NCBI RefSeq assembly: GCF_002904335.1
Contig: NZ_PPHF01000128.1
Coordinates: 1 to 64,000, forward strand
Direction of reading: 5' to 3'
Origin: Amycolatopsis sp. CA-126428
GTDB taxonomy: Bacteria > Actinomycetota > Actinomycetes > Mycobacteriales > Pseudonocardiaceae
DNA length: 64,000 bases
In this document: in pieces, positions 25,595 to 36,913 of the stretch
Layout: each line of letters begins with the position of its first letter
How positions within the stretch are numbered: the stretch's first letter is position 1
The notes under the pieces: generated by a model
Database searches by the model: none
The model's input: only the letters and a program-made list of their open reading frames with translations
Told to the model about the DNA's origin: nothing
Position numbers and translations under genes: made by a program

Positions 25595-26403
25595 CCCAGC
25601 TGCGCGGAAAGTTCCTCCGCCGCCTCGGTCATCGGCTTCACGATCTGCTTCACGCGCTGCTTCGAAAGCCGGTACGACGGCCCGGAAGCGCTCATCGCGG
25701 CGACGACGTCCCCGCCCGGGCCGTGGATCGGGACGGCGACGGCGTGCATGCCGAGCTCGAGTTCTTCGTAGCAGGCCGCATAACCGTCTTCGAGCACCCG
25801 GTCCAGCTCGGTCATCAGCTCGTCCGGCTCGACCGTCGTGCGCGGGGTGTACTGCTCCAGCTTCCGCTTCAGCACCCGCTTGCGCTCGGCTTCGCCCATG
25901 TACGCCAGGAGGATCTTGCCGCTCGAGGTCGCGTGCAGCGGCGTCCGCTGGCCCGTCCAGTTCTGCGTGGTGATCGCGGCCGAGCCGCGGGCCTGGCTGA
26001 TGTTGATGGCGACGCCGTCGTCGGCGATGGCGATGTTCACCGTTTCGCCCAGTTCCTCGGCCAGCACCAGGCAGCTGGCCCGGCCCAGCTTCGCGAGGTC
26101 CATGCGGCCGGTCGCGGCCCCGGCCAGCCGGACGATGCCGAAGCCGATCGCGTACTTCCCGCGTTCGCCGAGCTGCTCGACCAGGCCTCTGGTCTCCAGG
26201 ACGCTCAGTAGGCGCGACGCCGTCGACTTGTGGACCCCCAGTTCGCCCGCGATCTCGGTGATGCCGGTTTCGCCGTTGCGCGCCAGCAGTTCCAGCACGC
26301 TGATGGCCCGGTCGACCGATTGCACCTGGCTCTGAGTTGCGTTGCCCTCAGCCGAGGCACGCTTTCCCGCCGAGGTTGCGTCAGCAGAGTCCTGGTTTCG
26401 CAT
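25573..26403 (-). CDS. IclR-family transcriptional regulator
   Basis: The 276-residue protein has an N-terminal winged helix at about residues 28-95 (VQSVDRAISVLELLARNGET, GVHKSTASRLLSVLETRGLV). The C-terminal IclR effector domain runs from about 100 to 270, with the hallmark PLHATSSGKILLAYM at about 155 and GMHAVAVPIHGPGG at about 225. It is divergent from the Rieske gene and lies beside the dimethylglycine/sarcosine oxidase operon, so it probably controls one or both in response to a betaine-like compound. ATG 26403 begins after a 166-bp divergent promoter region with an inverted repeat. Ser/Thr/Gln-rich residues 1-25 are probably disordered. Confidence 0.88.
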   Translation of the reverse strand: MRNQDSADATSAGKRASAEGNATQSQVQSVDRAISVLELLARNGETGITEIAGELGVHKSTASRLLSVLETRGLVEQLGERGKYAIGFGIVRLAGAATGRMDLAKLGRASCLVLAEELGETVNIAIADDGVAINISQARGSAAITTQNWTGQRTPLHATSSGKILLAYMGEAERKRVLKRKLEQYTPRTTVEPDELMTELDRVLEDGYAACYEELELGMHAVAVPIHGPGGDVVAAMSASGPSYRLSKQRVKQIVKPMTEAAEELSAQLGYFRDQG

Positions 26404-26484
26404 GGCGCAACAGTATCCGTTTTGCGGGGCGCCTATCGGCTGAGTGGGGGAATCTCTTGACGAGGACGCCCCCGAAGCCGGATT

Positions 26485-26520
26485 GTTGCGCAAGTTGCAC
26501 ATCGTCTCACAATGCGCAAC
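26485..26520. promoter_or_regulatory. Candidate IclR operator
   Basis: GTTGCGCA (26485-26492) and TGCGCAAC (26513-26520) form a perfect inverted repeat separated by 20 bp. A further GCGCAAC lies at 26405-26411, beside the regulator start. All sit between the divergent IclR and Rieske genes. Confidence 0.55.
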
Positions 26521-26568
26521 TTTCACGTACCGCCCCGGCATCCCGCCAGTCGTTCTCCGGAGGCCCCG

Positions 26569-26883
26569 ATGATCCGAGCCTGCGCCGTCGCCGACCTGCC
26601 CCTGGGGGAGGCGCTCCGCCTCGGCGGTCCCGCTCCGATCGCGGTGTTCCACACCGAGGACGGCTTCTTCGCCGTCGACGACACCTGCACGCACCAGGAC
26701 GCTTCGCTCGCCGACGGCTGGCTCGAAGGCTGTTTCGTCGAGTGCCCGCTGCACGCCGCGCGGTTCGACCTGCGCACCGGCGCGCCCACCTGCCTGCCGG
26801 CGAAGGCCCCCGTGCGGACCCGCCGCGTGGTCATCACCGACGGCGCCGTGTACGTCGACGCGCCCGTGCCGGCCGTTCCCTGA
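26569..26883 (+). CDS. Rieske [2Fe-2S] ferredoxin-type protein
   Basis: The 104-residue protein carries the Rieske cluster ligands in CTHQDASLADG (Cys-x-His at about residues 42-44) and VECPLHAARFD (Cys-x2-His at about 62-65). It would pass electrons to a Rieske oxygenase, and is like the ferredoxin subunits of aromatic-ring or betaine/stachydrine demethylating systems. No oxygenase or reductase subunit is next to it. ATG 26569 follows GGAGG at five bases. It is divergent from the IclR gene, suggesting shared control. A long hairpin follows. Confidence 0.88.
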   Translation: MIRACAVADLPLGEALRLGGPAPIAVFHTEDGFFAVDDTCTHQDASLADGWLEGCFVECPLHAARFDLRTGAPTCLPAKAPVRTRRVVITDGAVYVDAPVPAVP

Positions 26884-26896
26884 AACTCTCCTCGCA

Positions 26897-26954
26897 GGTC
26901 CGTGAAGGCCGCATCGAGGGACCCCGAGTCCCTTCGGTGCGACCTTCACGGACC
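26897..26954 (+). terminator. Long hairpin after the Rieske gene
   Basis: GGTCCGTGAAGG (26897-26908) pairs perfectly with CCTTCACGGACC (26943-26954). The inner part (ccgcatcgaggga with tcccttcggtgcg) extends the stem with few mismatches, giving arms of about 26 nt. Confidence 0.75.
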
Positions 26955-27057
26955 GTCCACCGGCACCCGGATGGAGCAGGGAGCTCGCGCGATCTTGATC
27001 TTTCTGGTGGTCAAACACGCGGGTCGTGCGTGCGGGCGCCGGAACTAGTGCGAATAT

Positions 27058-27741
27058 GTGGACATGAAGGCACGTGTTCTCGTGGTCGACGACGACCCCG
27101 CCCTCGCGGAGATGCTCACCATCGTGCTCCGTGGGGAGGGGTTCGACACGGCGGTGGTCGCCGACGGCTCACGCGCGCTGCCCGCGCTGCGTGAGCTCAA
27201 GCCCGACCTCGTCCTGCTCGACCTGATGCTGCCCGGGATGAACGGGATCGACGTCTGCAAGGCGATCCGCGCCGAGTCCGGGGTGCCGATCGTCATGCTC
27301 ACCGCCAAGAGCGACACCGTCGACATCGTCCTCGGCCTGGAGTCCGGCGCCGACGACTACGTCGTCAAGCCGTTCAAGCCGAAGGAGCTGGTCGCGCGGG
27401 TCCGTGCCCGCATGCGCCGCACCGAGGCCGAGCCGGCGGAATCGCTCACCATCGGCGACCTGGCGATCGACGTGCCGGGCCACGAGGTCACGCGCGAGGG
27501 CAAGGCCATCCCGCTGACCCCGCTGGAGTTCGACCTGCTGGTGGCCCTGGCGCGCAAGCCACGCCAGGTGTTCACCCGCGAGGTGCTGCTCGAGCAGGTG
27601 TGGGGTTACCGCCACGCGGCCGACACCCGGCTGGTGAACGTGCACGTCCAGCGGCTGCGCTCGAAGGTGGAGAAGGACCCGGAACACCCCGAGGTGGTGT
27701 TGACCGTTCGCGGCGTCGGGTACAAGGCCGGCCCGCCGTGA
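27058..27741 (+). CDS. mtrA: MtrA response regulator
   Basis: This 227-residue OmpR-family response regulator governs cell-wall and cell-division genes in actinobacteria. The receiver domain spans residues 3-120, with the acidic pocket VDDDP, the phospho-acceptor Asp55 in LVLLDLMLPG, and the Lys of DDYVVKPFKP at about 104. The winged helix (about 130-225) contains PLTPLEFDLLVALARKP and DTRLVNVHVQRLRSKVE. GTG 27058 is chosen because the equivalent mycobacterial protein also carries a few residues before the receiver; ATG 27064 is possible. It lies seven bases upstream of mtrB. Confidence is very high. Confidence 0.96.
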   Translation: MDMKARVLVVDDDPALAEMLTIVLRGEGFDTAVVADGSRALPALRELKPDLVLLDLMLPGMNGIDVCKAIRAESGVPIVMLTAKSDTVDIVLGLESGADDYVVKPFKPKELVARVRARMRRTEAEPAESLTIGDLAIDVPGHEVTREGKAIPLTPLEFDLLVALARKPRQVFTREVLLEQVWGYRHAADTRLVNVHVQRLRSKVEKDPEHPEVVLTVRGVGYKAGPP

Positions 27742-27748
27742 TGAGTCG

Positions 27749-29473
27749 ATGAGCACGGAGACCGGCAGACGGGTCCCCGCGTTCGCGCGTTCGACGGCAC
27801 GCCTGGTGCGGCGTGTCGTCGTTTTCGCGCGCCGCCGCGCGGTCGCGTTCAACGAGCTGTGGAAGCACTCGCTCCAGTTCCGCGTCACCGTGTCGACGCT
27901 CGCGCTGTCTTCGGCCGTGGTCTTCGTGCTGGGCATGGTCCTGCAGAACCAGATCACCGAACGGCTGCTGGACACCAAGCGCACGGCGGCGGTCGCCCAG
28001 ACCCGCGCGGCGGCGGAGACGGCCGCCGGCGAGCTCGTCGGCCTCGGCTCCGAGAACGTCGAAGCGCTCACGAACCGGCTCGAGAACGCGCTGAAGAAGA
28101 TCGCGATCACGCCGACCAGCCAGGACGCGGCCGGGTCGGCGGCGGGGACGTTCGTCCCGGTGCTCGCCAGCGGCGGCCACGACCAGTCCGGCGCCACGCT
28201 GGCGTTCGCCGGCCCGTTCGAGAACGTGCCGCCGCGGCTGCGCCAGTTCGTCGAAGCCGACCAGATGAGCTTCCTCGAGCACACCGTCCCCGAGTCCGGC
28301 GGCGGCCGCACGACGTACCTGATCGTCGGCACGCCGTTGAGCACCGTGGCCGTCCCGCTGCAGCTGTACCTGCTGTTCCCGCTGACGACCGAGCAGAACA
28401 CCGTCTCGACGGTGCAGAACACGTTGCTGGTCGGCGGGCTCGTGCTGCTGCTCCTGCTGGCGGGCATCACGAACCTGGTGACGCGGCAGGTGGTCCGCCC
28501 GGTCCGGCAGGCCGCCGCGGCGGCCGAGCAGTTCGCCGGCGGCGACCTCGACCAGCGGCTCGCCGTGCTCGGCGAAGACGACCTCGCGAAGCTCGCCGTG
28601 TCCTACAACGGGATGGCCGCGAGCATCCAGCGCCAGATCCGCCAGCTCGAGGAGTTCGGCGGCCTGCAGCGCCGGTTCACCTCCGACGTCTCGCACGAGC
28701 TGCGCACCCCGCTGACCACCGTCCGGATGGCCGCGGACGTGCTGCACGCGTCCCGCGAGCAGTTCCCGGCCGGCCTCGCGCGGTCGACGGAACTGCTGGT
28801 CGACGAGCTCGACCGGTTCGAAGCGCTGCTCGGCGACCTGCTGGAGATCAGCAGGCTCGACGCCGGTGTCGAGGACCTGTCGGCGGAGTTCATCGACGTC
28901 CGCCCGATCGCCACCCGCGCGGTCGAGCAGGTGCGGGTGATCGCCGGCAACGCGGGCAGCTCGGTGGAGCTCGTGCTGCCCGAGGAAGAGGTGATCGCCG
29001 AGGTCGACGCCCGGCGCGTCGAGCGGATCCTGCGCAACCTGCTCGCCAACGCCGTCGACCACAGCGAGGGCAAGCCGGTGGTGCTGACGGTCGGGGCGAA
29101 CGAGACCGCCGTCGCCATCACGGTCCGCGACCACGGTGTCGGCCTGCGGCTCGGCGAGGCGGACCTGGTGTTCAACCGGTTCTGGCGCGCCGACCCGTCG
29201 CGCAACCGGCGCACCGGCGGCACCGGGCTGGGCCTGGCGATCAGCCAGGAGGACGCGCGCCTGCACGGCGGTGAGCTCGACGCGTGGGGCGAGCCCGGCC
29301 ACGGCGCCTGCTTCCGGCTCCTGCTGCCGCGTCAGCAGGGCGTGCCCGTCGGGGACTCGCCGCTGGTCCTGCCGCCGCCCGACCGGTTCGCCGGCGAGGT
29401 GCCGCTCGGGATCATCGACGTCACGCCGGCGCCGGAGGCGATCTTCGCCGAACGTGAGGGAATCGGTCAGTGA
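27749..29473 (+). CDS. mtrB: MtrB sensor histidine kinase
   Basis: The 574-residue membrane kinase is the partner of MtrA. It has two transmembrane helices (about residues 45-70 and 222-245) flanking an extracytoplasmic sensor domain. A HAMP domain (about 246-300) follows. The HisKA box FTSDVSHELRTPLTTV has the phospho-acceptor His316. The ATPase domain shows NLLANAVDHSEG, VRDHGVGL and GTGLGLAISQED. The start ATG 27749 closely follows the mtrA stop. The MtrAB-LpqB operon order is conserved across actinobacteria. Confidence 0.96.
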   Translation: MSTETGRRVPAFARSTARLVRRVVVFARRRAVAFNELWKHSLQFRVTVSTLALSSAVVFVLGMVLQNQITERLLDTKRTAAVAQTRAAAETAAGELVGLGSENVEALTNRLENALKKIAITPTSQDAAGSAAGTFVPVLASGGHDQSGATLAFAGPFENVPPRLRQFVEADQMSFLEHTVPESGGGRTTYLIVGTPLSTVAVPLQLYLLFPLTTEQNTVSTVQNTLLVGGLVLLLLLAGITNLVTRQVVRPVRQAAAAAEQFAGGDLDQRLAVLGEDDLAKLAVSYNGMAASIQRQIRQLEEFGGLQRRFTSDVSHELRTPLTTVRMAADVLHASREQFPAGLARSTELLVDELDRFEALLGDLLEISRLDAGVEDLSAEFIDVRPIATRAVEQVRVIAGNAGSSVELVLPEEEVIAEVDARRVERILRNLLANAVDHSEGKPVVLTVGANETAVAITVRDHGVGLRLGEADLVFNRFWRADPSRNRRTGGTGLGLAISQEDARLHGGELDAWGEPGHGACFRLLLPRQQGVPVGDSPLVLPPPDRFAGEVPLGIIDVTPAPEAIFAEREGIGQ

Positions 29474-31206
29474 AACCACACGCTCTCCGGGGGGCCGGGG
29501 CGAAGGTCCTGCTCTCGGTCCTGTGCGCGGTGCTGCTCGCGGGCTGCGCGAACGTGCCGCTGGAGTCGCAGCCCCAGGTGGTGCCCGGCGAGCGGCAGGG
29601 CCAGAGCTCGGGTGACGTGGTGCCGGAGCCGCCGCCGGGGATCGACCCGCTGTCGCTGGTCCGGGCCTTCGTCGGGGCGACGCTCAAGCCGGGGCAGAAC
29701 AACGTCGCCGCCCGGGCGTACCTGGACGAGCAGGGCCGGGCGGCCTGGCGGCCGAGCCGCAGCCTGACGATCATCCAGGACACCTTCGGCACGGTCTACG
29801 ACACCGGCCCGCCGCCGGACCCGGGCACGCAGGTCGTCAACGTCCGCGGGATCGACATCGGCACGCTGGACCAGAACAGCGCGTTCGTGCCGGACTACAG
29901 CTCGGCGCTGCTGCAGGTGAAGGTGCGCAAGCAGCCGAACGGCCAGTGGCGCATCGTCGACCCGCCGGCCGACCTGTACGCGACCGAGTCCGACTTCACC
30001 GAGAACTACACGCCGGTCCCGGTGAGCTTCTACTCGGAGTCGTCGGCCACCTTCGTCCCCGACCGGCGCTACGTCCTCGCGAAGCCGCAGTCGGGGCTGC
30101 CGGGCCGGGTGATGGACCTGCTGGTCAGCGGGCCGTCGACGAGCCTGGCCGGCGCGGTGAAGAACCTGCTCGGCGAACCCATCGAGATCGACACGAACGT
30201 CAAGAGCCTCGACGACGGGACGCTGGTGGTGCCGCTGACCGGGCTCACGGGGGTGCCCGAAGACATCCGGAACCTGATTGCGGCGCAGATCGTGCTGTCC
30301 CTGCAGTACGTCACGTCGGCCCGGATCCGCATCCTCGCCGACGGCGCCCCGCTCGTGCCGAACCACCCGGACTGGCGGCAGAGCGACCTGCCCGCGTACG
30401 GCGCGTCGCTGTCGATCAGCTTGCAGCTGCCGGGCTTGATGACGGTCGGCGGCCGCGTCCGTTCCCTCGGTGACGGCGCCCCGGTGCCGGGCCCGGCGGG
30501 CAACGGCGGGTACGACGTCGTGAGCGCGGCCCAGTCGATCGACGGCAAGCGCCTGGCGGTGGTCGAGCGCAGCGGCGGCGGCGTGCGCCTGCGGATCGGC
30601 GACCTCGGCCACGACCTGGCGTTGACCGCCCTCGGCGGCAGCTCCCTGACCCGCCCGACGTGGCGCCCCGGCACGGGCGAGCTGTGGACGGTGGTCGACG
30701 GGCCGTCGGTGGGCCGGATGGTGCTCGACCAGAACGGCCAGTGGACGGCGCTGAGCGTCAACGCCACGGACCTGACCCAGCAGGGCGACCTGACGGAACT
30801 CCGGTTCTCCCGCGACGGCGCGCGCGTCGCGGCGGTGATCAAGGGGCAGCTGTGGGTGGCCTCGGTGGTCACCAACGGCGACTCGGTGTCCCTGCGCGAG
30901 CCGCGCCACCTCCAGCCGCACGAACTCGAGGACGTCGTCGACGTCGACTGGGTCGCCCCGGAAAGCCTGGTGGTGGCGACGAAGTCGCCGTCCCAGCCGG
31001 TGGTCAAGGTGACGGTGGACGGCCAGCGGATCGACCCGTTCAACAGCAGCAACCTGACCCCGACGGTCCACGGCGTGACAGCGGCCCCCGGCCGCCAGAT
31101 CGTGGTCGCGGACGCCAACGGCCTCTGGACGGCGTCGGTGCTGGGCGAGGTGTGGCGGCCGCAGAGCCACACGATGAAGGACGCGGATCCCTTTTATCCG
31201 GGCTGA
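29470..31206 (+). CDS. lpqB: Lipoprotein LpqB
   Basis: This 578-residue lipoprotein modulates MtrB signalling at the membrane surface. A signal peptide ends in the lipobox VLLAGC (Cys at about residue 26). A GerMN-like domain occupies the middle (about 190-320, with SGPSTSLAGAVKNLL), and a C-terminal beta-propeller-like region follows (repeated WRPGTGELWTV and RFSRDGARVAAV-type strands). GTG 29470 overlaps the mtrB stop codon (GTGA), showing tight coupling. Length is as expected for the family. Confidence 0.94.
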   Translation: MKPHALRGAGAKVLLSVLCAVLLAGCANVPLESQPQVVPGERQGQSSGDVVPEPPPGIDPLSLVRAFVGATLKPGQNNVAARAYLDEQGRAAWRPSRSLTIIQDTFGTVYDTGPPPDPGTQVVNVRGIDIGTLDQNSAFVPDYSSALLQVKVRKQPNGQWRIVDPPADLYATESDFTENYTPVPVSFYSESSATFVPDRRYVLAKPQSGLPGRVMDLLVSGPSTSLAGAVKNLLGEPIEIDTNVKSLDDGTLVVPLTGLTGVPEDIRNLIAAQIVLSLQYVTSARIRILADGAPLVPNHPDWRQSDLPAYGASLSISLQLPGLMTVGGRVRSLGDGAPVPGPAGNGGYDVVSAAQSIDGKRLAVVERSGGGVRLRIGDLGHDLALTALGGSSLTRPTWRPGTGELWTVVDGPSVGRMVLDQNGQWTALSVNATDLTQQGDLTELRFSRDGARVAAVIKGQLWVASVVTNGDSVSLREPRHLQPHELEDVVDVDWVAPESLVVATKSPSQPVVKVTVDGQRIDPFNSSNLTPTVHGVTAAPGRQIVVADANGLWTASVLGEVWRPQSHTMKDADPFYPG

Positions 31207-31274
31207 TCTTTTTCACTCGGGTGGGTGACGTCCGGGCGTTCGAAACTGTCGGTGCCGGTCGGGACACTGTCGGT

Positions 31275-32108
31275 GTGCTGAAGAGACTGCTCGATCTGCT
31301 GATCCCCAGCCGCTGCGCCGCGTGCGGAGCCCGGGGCGAGCCGTGTTGTGCCCAGTGCGAGGGGGTGTGGGGTGCGGCCCGGGAGGTGGTGCGCGCGCCC
31401 ACGGCGGGGTTGGTGCGGGTGTTCGCGCTGGCCAGGTACCGCGGGGTGGGCCGGAGGTTGTTGATCGCGTACAAGGAGCGCGGGCGCCGTGACCTGGCGC
31501 CGTCGTTGGGGAGGGTGCTGGCGGAGGCGGTGATGGTGCTGCCGTTGGAGTTGACCGCGGTCGGCGCGCCTGGTGGGGTGTCGGTTCGGTCGGGCGCCAT
31601 TCCCGCAGGGTCCGGTGGGCCTTCGGCCTGGCCGCATGCCAGCCCGGCGCGATCGGACGGCGCTCGCGCCGCTCCGACATCTCCCCCGGGTGGGGCTGCT
31701 CAGCCCACATCCCCGAACCCGGCGGCCCGCTCCGCCCGGGCGATTTGCCTGGTCCCAGCCCCGAGCCGCCCGTCGGCGGCGCGGGTGCGAGGCGGCCCGC
31801 ACGTCGAACGCCTGGCCCACGCGGCAGCCAGCGTCCTCGCGGCGCAGGGCATCGAAGTCGCCGTCGCGCCCGCGTTGGAGCTGGCGGGCGCAGCCCGCGA
31901 CGCGGTCGGCTTGAGCCGCGAACAGCGCATGGCCAACCTCGCCGGCCACCTGAGGTTCCGCGAGGCCGGGCGCCCGCCGCCGGGATTCAGCGTCGTGGTC
32001 CTGGACGACGTGATCACCACCGGGGCCACGGCGGCCGCCTGCACCGGCGCGCTCGCGGCGGCGGGAGTTACGGTCTCCGCCGTCCTGACCCTGCTGGCCG
32101 CCGGCTGA
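31275..32108 (+). CDS. ComF-family phosphoribosyltransferase-like protein with an insertion
   Basis: The 277-residue protein has an N-terminal zinc-ribbon (CAACGARGEPCCAQC at about residues 14-28), a central ComF segment (LARYRGVGRRLLIAYKERGR) and the PRPP-binding motif VVVLDDVITTGATA near the C-terminus. ComF proteins are linked to DNA uptake or nucleotide salvage; the role here is inferred. Between about residues 97 and 155 (31563-31740) there is a low-complexity Ser/Pro/Ala-rich insert that the family lacks, making the protein unusually long. GTG 31275 is the chosen start. It follows lpqB as in mycobacteria. Confidence 0.85.
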   Translation: MLKRLLDLLIPSRCAACGARGEPCCAQCEGVWGAAREVVRAPTAGLVRVFALARYRGVGRRLLIAYKERGRRDLAPSLGRVLAEAVMVLPLELTAVGAPGGVSVRSGAIPAGSGGPSAWPHASPARSDGARAAPTSPPGGAAQPTSPNPAARSARAICLVPAPSRPSAARVRGGPHVERLAHAAASVLAAQGIEVAVAPALELAGAARDAVGLSREQRMANLAGHLRFREAGRPPPGFSVVVLDDVITTGATAAACTGALAAAGVTVSAVLTLLAAG

Positions 32109-32470
32109 ACCGGCCGGGCTCGCCGCCGTGCGCTGAAAACCGATCCATGTGCACCACTGTGGACCTTCCCCGGGAACCGCGCAGGCCGGCGAGAGCGGCC
32201 ACAAGCGACGGCTCCCGGCCGAGCCGCGCCGACTCGACCGGGTGACGCAAGTCGTGCGCGGCAACCCCGACCCAGGCGAACCGTGCCCAGCAAACCCCGA
32301 AACACGCCGGAAACAACGTGGTACCGGTTCCGCGCCTCACCCCGATCAACCGCCCCCGACCCGCACCGCAACCGACTTCTCCCCAGCTCAAGCCGCAAAA
32401 AAGGACCCCACCGAGAACCCCTTATCGCGCCCGGGTGAACCTCCCGTCACCTACACGAGTGACAACCGCC

Positions 32471-32497
32471 GGGAACGCGAGCGGACCGGTGCCCGTT
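32471..32497 (+). promoter_or_regulatory. Possible SigR/SigE-type ECF promoter upstream of hpf
   Basis: GGGAAC (32471-32476), an 18-bp spacer, then GTT (32495-32497) resembles the GGAAY-N18-GTT pattern of SigR/SigH-type sigma factors. It would give a leader of about 475 nt to hpf. Confidence 0.35.
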
Positions 32498-32809
32498 GTC
32501 CGGGCATGAGGGTGTCGATCACGATCACTCGGCCGCCGCACTACTCCACCGGAGTGGCGGCTGTGGGAGATCGGGCTGTCACCCTGGGCGTCCACCAGCA
32601 GGCAGCGGTGCGCCGTCCGTGTGAAAGCACGGCGATCGCGCCGCGTCCGACCAGCGGGTGTTTTGCGGTGCCCACTTCGCGATCACTGCGCGGGGTGACC
32701 GAGTCCCATCCCCTGACATCCCCCGGCTCGGGGGCTGTTGTAACGGGCGTGAGGAAGCTAACGTGCTCCGCAATCAGCAATCCCCGCAGGCAGGGAGGTG
32801 ACGAGCCCA

Positions 32810-32836
32810 TGTCCCTGGCGCCGGAGGTGCGCTGAG
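32810..32836 (+). CDS. Possible leader peptide MSLAPEVR
   Basis: An ATG about ten bases after a strong GGGAGGTG opens an eight-codon frame (MSLAPEVR, then TGA). It lies 143 bp before hpf. Whether it is translated is unknown. Confidence 0.25.
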
Positions 32837-32978
32837 TCCGCGCTCGGTCACCGGAACGAGACGTCGTCCACCGTTTCCGAGTTCCTTCTCAGCCCGCGAT
32901 CCGGGCTTACGTCCCCGCAATACCGGCGCCGTGTGTGAACACATCAGCTCGCAGTCATCTCAGCGAGGGAGGTCGTGT

Positions 32979-33665
32979 ATGGACATCGTCGTTAAGGGCC
33001 GCAACGTGGAGGTGCCCGACCACTATCGGGCACTTGTCAGCGAAAAGCTGGCCCGCCTCGAGCGCTACGACAGGAAAGTCATCCGGTACGACGTGGAACT
33101 GTTCCACGAACCCAACCGACGCCAGGCCAAGAGCTGCCAGCGCGTCGAAATCACCGGAAAGGGGCGGGGCCCGGCCGTACGCGCTGAAGCGTGTGCCGCC
33201 GACTTCTACGCGGCGCTCGATTCCGCAGTCACCAAGCTGGAAAACCGGCTGCGGAGGACACACGACCGGCGGCGCGTGCACTACGGCCGCAGCCGTCCGG
33301 AATCGGTCGCCGAGGCGACCTCGGCACTGCCGGGTGGTGGATCCCCGGCCGCAGCCAGTCCCGCCGCGCGTACCGCGGTGTTGGACGCACCCGAAGCCGA
33401 ACCTCAGTCGAACGGCTTCGCGAGTGCCGAAGAATTCCACCTGCCCCAGCAGCAGAGCTGGGCCGACGACGACCTGGGTCACCAGCCCGGCCGCGTCGTC
33501 CGCGAGAAGCAGCACACCGCCGACCCCATGACGGTGGACCAGGCTCTCTACGAGATGGAACTGGTCGGCCACGACTTCTACCTCTTCAACGACTCCGACG
33601 CGGGCCGGCCCAGCGTGGTCTACCGGCGGAAAGGCTTCGACTACGGCGTGATCCGGCTCGGCTGA
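32979..33665 (+). CDS. hpf: Ribosome hibernation promoting factor, long form
   Basis: The 228-residue protein binds the 30S subunit and dimerises or silences ribosomes in stress and stationary phase. The N-terminal S30AE domain covers about residues 1-105 (DIVVKGRNVEVPDHYRALVS onwards). A variable linker of about 65 residues follows, then the C-terminal dimerisation domain (about 172-228: PMTVDQALYEMELVGHDFYL and FDYGVIRLG). ATG 32979 follows GAGGGAGG. It lies between comF and secA, the conserved actinobacterial order. A strong hairpin follows. Confidence 0.93.
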   Translation: MDIVVKGRNVEVPDHYRALVSEKLARLERYDRKVIRYDVELFHEPNRRQAKSCQRVEITGKGRGPAVRAEACAADFYAALDSAVTKLENRLRRTHDRRRVHYGRSRPESVAEATSALPGGGSPAAASPAARTAVLDAPEAEPQSNGFASAEEFHLPQQQSWADDDLGHQPGRVVREKQHTADPMTVDQALYEMELVGHDFYLFNDSDAGRPSVVYRRKGFDYGVIRLG

Positions 33666-33686
33666 GCCGGGCTCGAAGGAGGCCGG

Positions 33687-33724
33687 ACGGAGGGTCCGCA
33701 CGCGCTCGCGTGCGGGCCCTCCGT
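33687..33724 (+). terminator. Hairpin terminator after hpf
   Basis: ACGGAGGGTCCGCACGC (33687-33703) pairs with GCGTGCGGGCCCTCCGT (33708-33724) around a GCTC loop, starting 21 bp after the stop codon. Confidence 0.8.
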
Positions 33725-33729
33725 ATGTC

Positions 33730-33818
33730 AGAACCTTATTCTGGTTAGGCCGGCGCTACAGACCGCAGGCCGTCCACCTACGTGACATTCGCGCCGGCCG
33801 ACGGCTGAATAAGGTTCT
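33730..33818. repeat. 89-bp nested inverted-repeat element between hpf and secA
   Basis: AGAACCTTATTC (33730-33741) is a perfect inverted repeat of GAATAAGGTTCT (33807-33818). Nested inside, GGCCGGCGC (33748-33756) pairs with GCGCCGGCC (33791-33799). The AT-rich outer arms contrast with the GC-rich surroundings. It could be a miniature inverted-repeat element or an RNA structure in the secA leader; no target duplication is evident. Confidence 0.75.
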
Positions 33819-33961
33819 CAGGACGTACGGCGTGTGCACACCACGGCCACCGTTCCCTACGATGGGGGTGGGAAGGTGGCGCCGAACTCGGCCGCCACCG
33901 CGGGAGAACCTGCCCGGGACCGGCCTGGGCGTGCTCATATTCAGCTAGTGAGGTCGACCGG

Positions 33962-36847
<2,886 letters not shown>

Positions 36848-36913
36848 CACGGGTGTGACCGGGGTGCGCGGCTGGTCCGCGCGCCCCGGTGTCATGAACG
36901 GGGGAGGGGCTTG

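Larger units (their letters stand above)
32109..32978. other. 870-bp intergenic region before hpf
   Basis: No convincing gene is seen on either strand: the open frames here lack family-like sequence and codon bias. The left half is comparatively A/C-rich. It contains a SigR-like promoter match (32471-32497) and a short leader ORF (32810-32836), noted separately. A long 5' untranslated region or an unannotated small RNA would fit. Confidence 0.5.

Noticed and set aside
32149..32835. 228-codon open frame in the hpf leader
   Set aside because: Composition is unlike neighbouring genes, there is no domain-like segment and no ribosome-binding site. Only the final eight codons have a good start signal.
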